NCBI GenBank assembly: GCA_026770025.1
Contig: JAMXDE010000011.1
Coordinates: forward strand, 2,416,041 to 2,480,040
Length of the DNA: 64,000 nt
Origin: Craspedostauros australis
Taxonomy: Eukaryota; Bacillariophyta; Bacillariophyceae; Mastogloiales; Achnanthaceae
Direction: 5' to 3'
The notes beneath the pieces were generated by a model. The model had not been told where the DNA came from and did no database searches. It saw only the letters and a list, made by a program, of their open reading frames with translations. Position numbers and translations under genes: made by a program. Below are positions 1 to 11,390 of the stretch, piece by piece. The stretch's first letter is position 1, and the number at the start of each line of letters is the position of its first letter.

Positions 1-2
1 GC

Positions 3-299
3 CGACAAGCGTCCTGCCTTCTACGTGACTGGCAGGCCAGTGTTTCTAATCTACTCTGGCACACAGCCCTGGAGCAATGGCAAGATCGCCACTCAGCAAA
101 GGCAGAGCAGACAGCCAAGGACATGATTGCGCTCCTCCAGGAGCAGGCCCTACAACTCCAAGCACTACTGCCTGCGGACGTCCCAGCGGTGCTCCGAACC
201 CTTTGGGAGCGCCCCCCTTCACATCAAATGGTGGCACTGTCTGGATGGACCCAAGCTATGAGATCAGGTCTCGGAGACGCCGCCCCCACGCTCCCATAG
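3..299 (+). CDS. Partial hypothetical protein, 5' end outside window
   Basis: A reading frame is open from the first complete codon in this frame to a TAG at 297-299, about 98 codons. Its start lies upstream of the window. The translated piece is rich in Leu, Gln, Ala and Trp, with an amphipathic stretch (residues about 15-65) that could form a coiled coil, and ends in a Pro/Ala-rich tail. The frame fits coding better than the overlapping frames because it is open to the window edge and of helical composition. I do not recognise a family. It could also be the tail of a mobile-element protein, given what follows. Confidence that it is really coding is modest. Confidence 0.35.
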   Translation, partial: RQASCLLRDWQASVSNLLWHTALEQWQDRHSAKAEQTAKDMIALLQEQALQLQALLPADVPAVLRTLWERPPSHQMVALSGWTQAMRSGLGDAAPTLP

Positions 300-547
300 T
301 GCTCGTCAATTGGATGCTCCAGCTGTGCCAGCAAAAGGACGCTGACCCCAGCTCGCAATCGGATCACCTGGCTGCAATGCCAGCCAACAGTCCCACAATA
401 TCACCTTGCACACACTAGCCATCACTCGGCTTCACTCCGTTTCCGCAGCATGCTATCATGTTGAATAAACGAGGCGGAATCAAAGCCCGTCGGCGCATGA
501 CTTAACAGTTATAATCATTGTGATGTAAAAATAAATGAGAAACTCAT
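300..547. other. Unassigned DNA
   Basis: No gene, repeat or RNA was recognised here. The left end of Harbinger copy A should lie in or before this stretch, but I could not find its left inverted repeat. Confidence 0.4.
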
Positions 548-1223
548 GGCGCTGCAGCGTCTTCTCATGTTCGCTGTTGCTGACTACCTCCACAGTGGCT
601 TGCCAACTGCTTTGCGCAGAGGCCACTACTAGAGCTTGGGATTTTCTCTTGTGACACTAGTACCTTCTGGCAAAACATTCTCAAACATGGTGATGCTATG
701 GAGTTCTACAACTTCGTTGGTATCACCAGAGAGTCCTTCATCCAACTCGCCGCTGTCTTGAAGCCATCCATCTAGGCTCTTCCTGTCAATCAACGATCTG
801 TGACCCCATGTTGATGTGATCTGGCACGTTGCAGATTCACGCATATTGATGTGACTGCAATTGTTTTGAAGTATCTCCAACGCATCCGCACTATGCATAT
901 TCAGGACGAAGACCAATAATGCATGGAAGATGCAGTGCATAGACTATCAAAAGACACCCTGGCAAATGGGGCACGCTAGCAAGTTGGAAGCATATGAAGG
1001 AACATCCGAAGCAGGTAGGCAAGTATATCAAGAATTGGAGGCTGTACAACCGTAACGAACAGGATTGCGCAAAAGGAGCAAGATCCAGATCGAAACGTGG
1101 ATGGGATACACGACTCATAACGATCCATTGAGTCGATACTCTTAACGGGACTAAGATCGTGACTCGGGATAGGGGCGCGCCAGCCTCGCCAGTTATGAAA
1201 TTATGAGCCACGCAAACACCTCC
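548..1223 (+). pseudogene. Harbinger copy A: decayed transposase fragment plus right end
   Basis: From 548 to about 830 the translation matches the N-terminal third of the intact transposase at 1653-2837 (for example the MEFYNF motif and the LKP..ALPV block). It needs a frameshift and contains in-frame stops. The rest of the transposase is missing. From about 1110 to 1223 the DNA resembles the right ends of copies B and C, including a worn version of the right inverted repeat ending in CACCTCC. The sequence then touches AGT at 1224-1226 and the left end of copy B. It is more diverged from B than C is, so it is probably the oldest of the three copies. Confidence 0.6.
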
Positions 1224-1226
1224 AGT

Positions 1227-1257
1227 GGAGGTGGTTGTAAGGGTCATAATTTCATAA
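1227..1257 (+). repeat. Left terminal inverted repeat of Harbinger B
   Basis: The 31 bp are the exact reverse complement of 10930-10960 and identical to the first 31 bp of copy C (10964-10994). A shortened version of the inner half (TTCATAATTTCATAATC) recurs at about 1406-1422 as a subterminal repeat, a possible extra transposase or Myb binding site. Confidence 0.85.
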
Positions 1258-1652
1258 TCTGGGCCTCTCGACCAATCATATCGCTCCATTTAGGGCACAA
1301 GATACCTTTCGGCTCCTCGTCGAATTGGGGGTCAACGTCGACATAACGTCAATCGAAAAAATTATGAACTCATTGTCCGCGAATATGAACGCTCCTCGGA
1401 GACCGTTCATAATTTCATAATCTCTCTGAGGAGTCGTGGTAGTCCAAAATTCGTTCTCAACGGCTACATCGGAGCGAAACTTCGTCCTCACACTAGATTA
1501 ATCCAATGTGCTCTACTGCAAATTGATTATTCGTTCCCACCCGTTGCATCGCGACTCTCTGTTGCAGTTCAACTCCTTCTTTGGATGCACCTAGTGTAAC
1601 TGTGCATTCGTCATTTGATGAACTCCAGTAGATCATATCTTCCCCCACCATC

Positions 1653-2837
1653 ATGACTTCCACCCTCCAGTATCATCGCCGGCGCCAGGCTGCCTTGATT
1701 GCTGTCATCCTTGTCATTCTTGAGCATCTTGCTGCACAGCAGCGCCTCCTCATGTGTGCTGTGGCACACTACATCATCGACACCATGCCAACAAGTGTGC
1801 GAAGGGGTCGGTACCTCAGCTCCAGCATCTTCCGTCATCAAGCAGTATCGTTCTGGTCCTTGATTCGACAGTATGGTGACTCCATGGAGTTCTACAACTT
1901 CATTGGACTCACCAGGCCATCGTTCGATCGATTGGCTGAAGTGCTCAAGCCCGTCATCGAAGCGTTGCCCGTCGATCCGCGAGCTACAGCATCACCACGA
2001 CCATCAGATATTCGCCGTCGTAAGTTTGACTACATCGATATCACCGCCATTGCAATGAAGTATCTGACTTCCAAGTCAGAATTGAAGAACCTATCACCGC
2101 AATTTGGGTGCATTGTTAGTGTGTTCCATCACTATCTCCAACTAAGCATCGACTCCGTGATCCAAACCTTGCTCGTCCATGACCTTGCGAGGGTGTTCTG
2201 GGATCGCAGTCCCAGAGGCATGGAGGAGATGAGACAACTCAGTGAGCCATTCCGTGGCGCTCCAGGAGTAGTTGCTGTGATTGACGGCCTGAAGCTCACC
2301 AGTGCTGCTCCATCTCATCCCATGGAACAAAACAGGGATTGGAATGGGTGGACACGCGATGTCAACCGCAACCTTGTGTTGGTGTGGGACCTGAAGGGCC
2401 GCGTAGTTGACTGCGCAGTCAACACTCCTGGCAGCTTCCATGACTCCACTTCGTGCGTGTGGGGAAACATCTACGAGCACATCCTGGCCCTCCCAACCAA
2501 CGCCAGCGTCGCAGCCGATGCCGCGTTCAGCACTGCCAAGAAGCTCAAGGGGAAAGTCATCAAGGCAAAGAAGTCCAAGCACCAGTACTCTCCGTACAAC
2601 TCCACCCTTACACACTTGCGCCAGTGCTCTGAGTGGGGGAATCACACGTTGACGGCCACTTTCCGTCGTTTGCTTGTCCCTCTTCCTACTGATAACATTC
2701 GGCGCGGGAGAATCATGTGGTCAGCCATCCTCCTCCACAACTGGAAGACAGAGACATGCAATCGCAACCAAATCCGTACGTACATGGCAGATGTCGCAGC
2801 AACGGTGAATGAAGGCAAGGCCGAATCGAACAACTAA
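1653..2837 (+). CDS. PIF/Harbinger DDE transposase (DDE_Tnp_4 type)
   Basis: This 394-residue protein should cut and join the ends of the surrounding transposon. The catalytic triad is visible as D211 in VIDGLK, D289 in AADAAF and E327 in CSEWGN, with the family's conserved HDS-type motif (HDST, D264) between the first two. This order and spacing are those of the Harbinger nuclease domain. The N-terminal 100 residues contain the MEFYNF block also seen in copies A and C. The reading frame has no stops or shifts, and the ATG at 1653 follows a CACCATC context. It faces the Myb/SANT gene 283 bp downstream; in this superfamily both proteins are needed for transposition. Catalytic assignment is from motif recognition only. 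Confidence 0.85.
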   Translation: MTSTLQYHRRRQAALIAVILVILEHLAAQQRLLMCAVAHYIIDTMPTSVRRGRYLSSSIFRHQAVSFWSLIRQYGDSMEFYNFIGLTRPSFDRLAEVLKPVIEALPVDPRATASPRPSDIRRRKFDYIDITAIAMKYLTSKSELKNLSPQFGCIVSVFHHYLQLSIDSVIQTLLVHDLARVFWDRSPRGMEEMRQLSEPFRGAPGVVAVIDGLKLTSAAPSHPMEQNRDWNGWTRDVNRNLVLVWDLKGRVVDCAVNTPGSFHDSTSCVWGNIYEHILALPTNASVAADAAFSTAKKLKGKVIKAKKSKHQYSPYNSTLTHLRQCSEWGNHTLTATFRRLLVPLPTDNIRRGRIMWSAILLHNWKTETCNRNQIRTYMADVAATVNEGKAESNN

Positions 2838-3120
2838 GAGTGACTCTCACATGATAAACGAATGAAATAGGAGCAAGCTAAATCGATATGATCGTCTCCA
2901 TCAAGCTGTGTCAATGCTGTGCGAAAAGCACAACCAGCAGCAAGATTAGCTACAAGTCTCGCGAATCCCGACATGTTTAGGCGAGCATGTTCAATGCAGC
3001 TTATCGCGTTTGGTTCATACATGTCTTGCAGAACTGCACCATACATGCATGGCCAACATTGTGAACGTGTGATTGTCTGATGCGTTTTGTTGTTGCTGTT
3101 GTGAGAAAAGTTGCTATGTT

Positions 3121-4272
3121 TTAGTTCTTCTTCAAGTACTCGAACATGACGCTGAGCTGCTCCGCGAGGCCTCCACAGGTGCGGTTGAGGTGTGCGTTCG
3201 CCACCTTCAGCTCAGCGCATGTCTTCTCCAGAAGGTCGCACTTCTTGTCGATCATCTCCAGCCTTGCGTCATTGGCGGGAGATGGCGGAGCCAAAATAGG
3301 GCTCTTCATGACTCCGATAAGTTCTCCGAGGCATCCAGACAACTTATTGGACAATTCGGTGGTTGAATTCTGCATGTCAAGCATCGTTGATGCAAGCATG
3401 TCTGCCTTCCGCTTTCGAGGGAGAGGGCGCACTGGCGTTCCTTCCGCAGAGAACAGCCCACTGGCAACTCTGGCCTTTTGTAATTTGTCCGCTTCACGTT
3501 GCACCGCGGTTGGCACAGCGCCACCGGCACGCCCTGCGGCAGCAGCAGCCACGGTCTCGTCAACCTCGTCTGCGACGTCTTCAAGCCCCCCCTCGTTCAG
3601 TCCTGAGAAACCGATGGTCTCCTTTGTCCTAATATTCTCCATGATACGGTGTGCCCAACTGACGTCTCCAGGGACATCGCATGCCCCAGTTGGCCGGGCG
3701 CTCGTTGCCAACAACTGGAATTTGCGCTTGCACGCGGTTCCGTTGCGGCGCCAGAACTTGTAAACATCAGAGCACTCCTTCTCAACCGCATCCCACATCT
3801 TTGCACCGACAGGAAGCAGCCTGCCCACTGTAGTGAGCAACAAATGGATCTCCTGGCCTGTCCACTTTAGGGCTCCCACTTTGCGACCTTTTCCGTTGGC
3901 GGCGGGTGCGCTGGAAACTGGAGTTGGAACCACGACAACGTCGTCTTCGTTGGATGCGGCGGGAAATGCGGCGAGGTTGTTGGCAGCCTGCCAAAGACGG
4001 CCAGGACGGGTCAATGGCGGCTCGGTGTAGCCTGGCCAGAGCTCCTCAACGTCGGTCAAGCGAAGGGAGCCGACGATGGCGTTGGCTCTGTCGTCACCAA
4101 CGACCTGAGCATGATGGATTCCGGCTATGACCTCATCGATGGTGGGGACTTGGTCCAGTGGCATATCGCCTCCCACGAAAACGCGATAAAACCAAGCAGC
4201 ATCGTCATGGTAGGATCTGCCTTCATCGGATGGTCGGAACAGATCCTGGAGGACGTAGGAAGCAATGGACAT
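3121..4272 (-). CDS. Harbinger-associated Myb/SANT-like DNA-binding protein
   Basis: A 383-residue protein with a trihelix/Myb-SANT-like domain at about residues 125-195 (conserved Trp residues in KWTGQE, MWDAVEK and KFWRRNG) and a Leu/Lys-rich coiled-coil C-terminus (about 335-383). In PIF/Harbinger transposons such a protein binds the transposon ends and brings the transposase to the nucleus. That role is inferred from family and position. Residues about 225-240 are Ala-rich, and an Arg/Lys cluster (PRKRK, about 280-285) looks like a nuclear localisation signal. The frame is intact. In deleted copy C only the promoter side and the first codons of this gene survive. Confidence 0.75.
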   Translation of the reverse strand: MSIASYVLQDLFRPSDEGRSYHDDAAWFYRVFVGGDMPLDQVPTIDEVIAGIHHAQVVGDDRANAIVGSLRLTDVEELWPGYTEPPLTRPGRLWQAANNLAAFPAASNEDDVVVVPTPVSSAPAANGKGRKVGALKWTGQEIHLLLTTVGRLLPVGAKMWDAVEKECSDVYKFWRRNGTACKRKFQLLATSARPTGACDVPGDVSWAHRIMENIRTKETIGFSGLNEGGLEDVADEVDETVAAAAAGRAGGAVPTAVQREADKLQKARVASGLFSAEGTPVRPLPRKRKADMLASTMLDMQNSTTELSNKLSGCLGELIGVMKSPILAPPSPANDARLEMIDKKCDLLEKTCAELKVANAHLNRTCGGLAEQLSVMFEYLKKN

Positions 4273-5122
4273 GGTAGAGTCTAAGGTTGACTGAAATGGA
4301 AGAGCACTCTTGTCAATAGTGGACTGTGGATGGTAATTGTAAACCGAGATACGAAGTGATGGCTCTTGAGAAGAAAGTAATAGAAGATGTGGAATGCATC
4401 AACGATGCCAAGAAGCGAAGAAGATGCGAGTGGGAAGCTGCCATTGCCATTTGTATCATCAAAGCAAAGACAAGGAGACGATTGGCAAGCCAGTGATTGC
4501 ACTGAGCGCTGCAACGGTTGGGATAGGTACGTTGAGCGTTCAATGAATGAAGGAGTGGACACCAGCAGCACAGGAGATGGAGAAAGGAAGACCAAGAGAA
4601 GCAGAAAAGCGATGAGGCAAACAAAATAGTATGGAGATGAACTGCGGATGGCGCGGAGCAACACATACGTACATACATACATATATTCATCTGGTATATG
4701 GCAGTTGAAAACTGCACTTAGGAAAGACACATGTATTTGTGAATGTGTGACGCAGCAAGAGATGCGCGAAGCTGAAGCTGTCAATGTGTCAAAATACCAC
4801 CCCATTCAGCGAGGTCGAGTAAAATCCTTCCGATTCTGAATCGGACCACATGACTTTTTTTTTTGCAACGTTGCGTGTTGTCCATTTGGGTTTGATATAT
4901 TTAGATAGCTCATACGACACTAATACATGGCTTGTCCTCACCGTGGACGGAAATGATGGCGTCGTTGCTGGTCGACATCAGACTGTGATGGTATCCAACA
5001 GTGTGGGTAGTGATGTTGTGACAGCTTCGGTGTCGCGTTCATTCTTCAAGCTGGCTCTGTTGTGTGCTTCCTCCCTTGTGCGTGTTGTGTCAAGTAGCAC
5101 CGCGTTGTTTGTGGCATGCCAA
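4273..5122. other. Upstream region of the Myb gene inside Harbinger B
   Basis: This non-coding stretch is well conserved in copy C (about 12070-12940), so it is original transposon sequence. It probably holds the promoter and leader of the Myb/SANT gene. A short CATA/CATACATA run lies near 4670-4685. No further gene was recognised. Confidence 0.5.
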
Positions 5123-7259
5123 CACATCCACGGCATCATCCATGGCAACATCCACAGCATCATCCACAGCATCATCCACAGCAACATCCACAGCATCATC
5201 CACGGCATCATCCACGACATCATCCACAGCATCATCCACGGCATCATCCACGGCAACATCCACAGCATCATCCACGGCATCATCCACCGCATCATCCACA
5301 GCATCATCCACAGCATCATCCACGGCATCATCCATGGCATCATCCACGGCATCATCCACGGCATCATCCACAGCAACATCCACGGCATCATCCACGGCAT
5401 CATCCACAGTAACATCTACAGCATCATCCACAGCATCATCCACAGCATCATCCACGGCATCATCCACGGCATCATCCACGGCATCATCCACAGCAACATC
5501 CACAGCATCATCCACAGCATCATCCACGGCATCATCCACAGCATCATCCACGGCATCATCCACAGCATCATCCACAGCATCATCCACGGCATCATCCACG
5601 GCATCATCCACGGCATCATCCACGGCATCATCCACAGCAACATCCACAGCATCATCCACAGCAACATCCACGGCATCATCCACGGCATCATCCACGGCAT
5701 CATCCACAGCATCATCCACGGCATCATCCACGGCATCATCCACAGCAACATCTACAGCATCATCCACGACAACATCCACGGCATCATCCACAGCATCATC
5801 CACGGCATCATCCACGGCATCATCCACAGCATCATCCACGGCATCATCCACAGCAACATCCACAGCATCATCCACGGCATCATCCACAGCAACATCCACG
5901 GCATCATCCACGACATCATCCACAGCATCATCCACGGCATCATCCACAGCAACATCTACAGCATCATCCACGGCATCATCCACGGCATCATCCACAGCAT
6001 CATCCACGGCATCATCCACGGCATCATCCACGGCATCATCCACGGCATCATCCACAGCAACATCCACGGCATCATCCACGGCATCATCCACGGCATCATC
6101 CACAGCATCATCCACGGCATCATCCACGGCATCATCCACGGCATCATCCATGGCATCATCCACGGCATCATCCACGGCATCATCCACGGCATCATCCACG
6201 GCATCATCCACGGCATCATCCACGGCATCATCCACGGCATCATCCACGGCATCATCCACAGCATCATCCATGGCATCATCCACAGCATCATCCACAGCAT
6301 CATCCACGGCATCATCCACGGCATCATCCACGGCATCATCCACAGCATCATCCACAGCATCATCCACGGCATCATCCACGGCATCATCCATGGCATCATC
6401 CACGGCATCATCCACAGCAACATCCACAGCATCATCCACAGCATCATCCACAGCATCATCCACAGCATCATCCACGGCATCATCCACGGCATCATCCACA
6501 GCAACATCCACGGCATCATCCACGGCATCATCCACAGCATCATCCACGGCATCATCCACAGCAACATCTACAGCATCATCCACGGCATCATCCACGGCAT
6601 CATCCACAGCATCATCCACAGCATCATCCACGGCATCATCCACGGCATCATCCATGGCATCATCCACGGCATCATCCACAGCAACATCCACAGCATCATC
6701 CACGGCATCATCCACGGCATCATCCACGGCATCATCCACGGCATCATCCACAGCATCATCCACGGCATCATCCACGGCATCATCCACGGCATCATCCACA
6801 GCAACATCTACAGCATCATCCACCGCATCATCCACGGCATCATCCACAGTAACATCTACAGCATCATCCACGGCATCATCCACAGCATCATCCACAGCAT
6901 CATCCACGGCATCATCCACAGCATCATCCACGGCATCATCCACAGCAACATCCACGGCATCATCCACGGCATCATCCATGGCATCATCCACAGCATCATC
7001 CACGGCATCATCCACAGCATCATCCACAGCATCATCCACGGCATCATCCACAGCATCATGCACGGCATCATCCACGGCATCATCCACGGCATCATCCACG
7101 GCAACATCCACGGCATCATCCACAGCATCATCCACAGCATCATCCACAGCATCATCCACGGCATCATCCACGGCATCATCCACAGCAACATCCACGGCAT
7201 CATCCACAGCATCATCCACGGCATCATCCACGGCATCATCCATGGCATCATCCGCGTCC
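5123..7259 (+). repeat. 12-bp minisatellite, about 178 units, inside Harbinger B
   Basis: A tandem array of CATCATCCACGG, CATCATCCACAG, CAACATCCACAG and rarer variants (CATGG, CGACAT, TCTACAG) runs without a break for about 2.1 kb. Because 12 is a multiple of 3, long open frames appear on both strands (HGII/HSII, ASST, DDAV and MMLW types). These are by-products of the period, not evidence of protein. Copy C has only a few diverged units at the matching place (about 12928-12957), so the array expanded after B and C separated or shrank in C. Confidence 0.95.
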
Positions 7260-7293
7260 ACGGGAACACTTGCGAATACTCCACACCATAGTA

Positions 7294-10200
7294 TCCCTTC
7301 ATGACCCAGAGATAATTGCACAATTTTATCGTTTATCTCGACACCTTGTTAAATTTTGAACGCGTTTGGCCTACCACGGCCGATGTCAAAACTATATCTG
7401 TAGCATCGTTTAGTAATGCTATCGTTGGGACCCACTGAGTTTGTGTGTTTCCATACTTCGTCACCTTCCATGGTATATTCCCCCAATGTTCTTTGCAGGC
7501 ATGCACTTTGCACAAGCTGCAGATCCGTTGGACCATCTTAGGAGTGTTTCCGTCTAGGCCAGAAATGTTATTAGTGGCCCTCAAGTAACAGCAATATTCG
7601 CGAAGTCGTTGCTTTCCATCCTCGTCGATTATCAGTCTGTGGTCTTCATACACACACATGAACCTATCCTCGCTTAGTTCTGGTTGGGTACTGCTCATCC
7701 TCGTCCTTGGTCCTATTTCCTGTGGGATTCTCCCTGCCCTCCTTGTGCCACGGACTTCACACGTCCTAGTTTTTCGCACGTCTTCGCTTCCACCATTGCC
7801 AAGCCATATGCTTTGTGATCCATTCGATCTTCTTCCTCCACAAGGTGATTGTGTGCGATCCATGAGTTCATCCTCAGTATGTCAAGTAGGTGAAACATGA
7901 TTGGCATCCATACCCTTCGACACTGCAGATTTGGTTGATAGTATGCGATACGCTGATCACACCGATCCACCCCTCCCATCCAATGATTGTAGTCATCGAT
8001 CATTCTTGGGATCCTGTTTGCAGCATTCCAGTCATCACCCCAGACAGTCTTCAGATGGTTCTTGTGCGTTGTAGTCTGTCGTGGGCGATGTCGATTCTTT
8101 GCAACTGTCTCATTTCCATATTGGACTGTACTTACCATGTGCATCACATTGTTGTCCACCCATCAAGTAATGACATACTTGTCACTCTCTGTCCAGATGC
8201 AAAGGGAATTGAAGCGATCATCTTCGATGTCCTTAATTTCCTTGGGAGGGAATCCACGACGATTCCTTGCAGTTCCCACAATGCCCACGCCCATCTCCCT
8301 CAACTTCTCAATGACGGTCTTTGTAGTGAATAGATTGTCCATGGCGACAACATGCTTGTCAGCAGGACTGAGTTTGGCAAGCAGCTCTGTGACTGTGTTG
8401 TTGATCCTGGTGGTTTTGTCCAGGCGCCCCAATGGCAGCACATGGAACATGAACCCGAAGGCTGAGCAGCAAAGGGAATAGAATTTGTAGCCTTCCTTGA
8501 TCGGTTTCTACTGCATGTGATGCATTTGTGCAGATCTTTCCTTGAATTGAACCATCATCTCATCTATGGCGCAAGCATAGCCAGGTTTCAGACACAGCCG
8601 CTTTGACACACTGTTGGTGTGGTTGAGAAGGGGCTGAACCTTGGCATACCATGAATGATCCATTTGGATTGCTGGATGATAGTTGGAGGGTGGTTTCCGT
8701 TGTGATAGTGTGGATGCTCTTGCCTCCCTGCTTGGGCTCTGTGGGCTACCAGCAGCAGGCTCCTCAGCTTCTGGTGGCAACCCTTCTGACACTCCTGATG
8801 CATTCCATTCCCAAGGTGGAACAAAGTCCATGGGGCTCATGTCATCCTCAGCTTCTGGTGGTTCAGCTGCAGTCTCCACTGACAATTCAGACACTTTGTG
8901 CAAGGTTGACAATGCAGTGATGTGCATATGCTTCCATACCATTTCATATCTTGCTCTGGACATGTATGTCATGAGTAGATGAGTTGGAACAGAGATTGAG
9001 GCAGCTCTCCAGTAGTCAAGTTTCACTGGAGCTCAGAAGAATCCCATGTAGCAGTACATGGAAATGAAGATGTACAGCTCAGGGACAGTGATGGCGGCCG
9101 CCATTGATTTAGTGTTGCAAAGATGACTGTTGGTATGGAATTGAATCTTCTCCAGGAGCAAAAGTGGAAAGAAGATTTCCAGGTTAGTGTTGATGTTCAT
9201 TTCCACATTGCGGATAGGCCAGAAGCGTGGTCTGTGTGTACTGACAGGCAGTGGAGCATACTGATGTGCTGGCTTTGTCTCACATTGAGGGTGTTTCCAT
9301 TTTGCTGGATGTGGTTGGGATGGAGCCATGGCCTCTTGTGGAATAGATGCACCAAACGCATTGTCATCTGTACATCCATCATTGGTTGGTTGCAACAGAC
9401 ATGGGCTGTCAAACCTGGTTGGGTTGCTTGCCAATGCTGTGCCATCGATGGAGTCCCAGGGAATATTTCCTGGATCCTTGCTTTCACTTAATGTGGTAGT
9501 GGAGCCATCATCCGCACTTCTGCCAATGCTTGATCCGAACAGAGCTGGACTGCCACTGAATAAATGATCTCTGCAGACTGAGGCAAAGTGTCTTGTCATT
9601 GCTGCTCGATCCATCTGGTGGATAGTTCGCTTGACGATTGTTGAGCTGTTGCATTCGATGCTGCTGTTGCTTGACCTGGAGGAAAGCGTTGTGTGTCATT
9701 GGCTTGTGGAATCGGCGTGGTCAGATGGAGAAGTCTGCTTGGGTGGATTCGATGAACTGTTGTAGGAAGACCACAACTCCCTGTCAACACTGCCCATTGG
9801 ATTAGTGGGATCATTGGGTGGGCCACTCCCCCCCCCCCCCCCCCCCCCCCAAAACATGGTAAGTGGGCATTGGTGGCGGATGTGCTGTTCAATCTACACT
9901 GTTGTTGTTTGTTGGAGACATGGGAGAATTGTTGACCATACAACATATGGGCAACTGATGTCATACAGAAGTGTGCTCTCTGCTTGGAATAGTGAAGGGC
10001 TTGAAGTTGGATGTGATTCCAACTTTGCTGTTGCTTGCTTGTGGGGGCTGTCCGCCTGATGGGGTGGTGGTGCCTTTGGTGTGTGTTTCGGAGATGGCAG
10101 CATGGTGGCATGGGTGCTATCATTATGCGAGTGTGATGAGCATGTGAGTGCGATGAAAGTGTGAGCTCCATGATTGTTTGACCTTGCGGAAGGTACGATA

Positions 10201-10667
10201 TCGCCAAGCCAAGCCATAATGAAGATGAACATCACAAGTGATGACGAAGCCACACCCATGTACGCTTGAAGGAAGCACCTGACGAAGACAGAAAGGACAC
10301 GAGAGGAGACGACCATCTCGGAAGAGGAATGCAAGGAATCGCTGAAAGCGAAATACATCGGCATTTTCAGTGAGTGTGATGTGGGAAAAAACGGATGTGA
10401 TGTCGCCAGACTCGCAATGAACCTCGTCGAACAGTTTCACTTCATTCCCGCGGTCCAGAATTAACTCACGAGGAATTCAGGCGCGATTAGCGATAAGCTG
10501 GTAGTAAGCAATTTAAAACTTAAATATATTCATTGGAAAGCTCTGCTCAACAGCTTTCTAAAGATGCAAAGAAACTGGCATTGTATATGTAGATGTTGTT
10601 GTCAACAATTAACATACCTAAAACTGAAAACGTTAAACGATATTATATCGTGTAGGTCATGAAGGGA
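7294..10667 (-). mobile_element. piggyBac-like transposon inserted in Harbinger B, degraded
   Basis: A 13-bp inverted repeat, TCCCTTCATGACC, lies at 7294-7306 and inverted at 10655-10667. TAGTA is present directly outside both ends (7289-7293 and 10668-10672). The flanking Harbinger sequence on the two sides joins up when compared with copy C (around 12960-13005), which shows this is an insertion. Inside, on the minus strand, is a recognisable piggyBac transposase with several nonsense codons. Canonical piggyBac elements duplicate TTAA; the TAGTA flank differs. A 23-C homopolymer lies at 9828-9850 in the region upstream of the transposase. No other gene was recognised in 9615-10654. Confidence 0.75.
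7333..9614 (-). pseudogene. piggyBac-type transposase pseudogene
   Basis: The translation follows the piggyBac (DDE_Tnp_1_7) family in order: an N-terminal acidic and Pro-rich region, the EIFFPLLLLEKI and YWRAA blocks, the AIDEMMVQF block, the AMDNLFTT block with a catalytic Asp, the YNHWMGGVDRCDQ block, and a C-terminal Cys-rich region (CCYLRA, CSLCKVHACKEHW). From 9614 down to about 7713 all pieces lie in one frame, broken only by TGA at 9033-9035, TAG at 8508-8510 and TGA at 8163-8165. The Cys-rich tail (7863 down to 7333) then continues in another frame, so there is also one frameshift. No active protein is expected. Confidence 0.75.
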
Positions 10668-11390
10668 TAGTACTATACAATGAAACACAGTGACTCATCC
10701 TATGGTATGAAAATATACTATACTCTCCACAGTATAATCGGATGAACATAATGCTTATCTTAACAATCCGCAAATGACAACATAACAACCCTGGACGGGG
10801 TCATACAAGGAAAATGGTGATGCGAGGAAGGACTCAATGGATTGACAAAAACTGATTTCGTCTTTGGGGCAGATTTGACAACGGGACTGATGGTCGTGAC
10901 TTGAGATCGGGGTGGGCGAGGCTGGCCGGTTATGAAATTATGACCCTTACAACCACCTCCAGTGGAGGTGGTTGTAAGGGTCATAATTTCATAATCTGGG
11001 CCTCTCGGCCAATCATATCGCTTCATTTAGGGCACAAGATACCTTTCGGCTCCTCACTGAATTGGGGGTCAACGTCGACATAACGTCAATCGAAATAATT
11101 ATGAACTCCTTGTCCGCGAATATGAACGCTCCTCGGAGACCGTTCATAATTTCATAATCTCTCTGACGAGTCGTGGTAGTCCAAAATTCGTTCTCAACGG
11201 CTACATCAGAGGGAAACTTTGTGCTCACACCAGATTGATCCGATGTGCTCTACTGCAAATTGATTATTCGTTCCCACCCGTTGCATCGCAACTGTCTGTT
11301 GAAATTTAACTCCTTCTTTAGATGCACCTAGTGTACCTCTGTATTTATCATCTGATGAACTCCAGCGGATCATATCTTCCCACCATCATC

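Larger units (their letters stand above)
1227..10960 (+). mobile_element. PIF/Harbinger transposon copy B, apparently complete, with nested insert
   Basis: The element is bounded by a 31-bp perfect terminal inverted repeat starting GGAGGTGGTTG (1227-1257 and, inverted, 10930-10960). AGT sits directly outside both ends (1224-1226 and 10961-10963), as expected for the 3-bp target duplications of this superfamily. Inside are a DDE transposase gene (1653-2837, plus) and a Myb/SANT gene (3121-4272, minus) in convergent orientation, the two-gene layout typical of PIF/Harbinger. A 2.1-kb minisatellite follows, then a piggyBac-like element inserted at 7294-10667. Without that insert the element would be about 6.4 kb. 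Both proteins look intact, so it may be, or recently have been, autonomous. Confidence 0.85.

Noticed and set aside
1224-1260. Junction palindrome read as a transcription terminator or a single foldback element
   Set aside because: It is explained by two abutting transposon ends around AGT; the same arrangement recurs at 10930-10994.
4850-7304. Very long repetitive open frames (HGII, ASST, DDAV and MMLW types) on both strands
   Set aside because: They are forced by a 12-bp repeat lacking stop codons; several frames are open at once and the matching region of copy C has no such protein.
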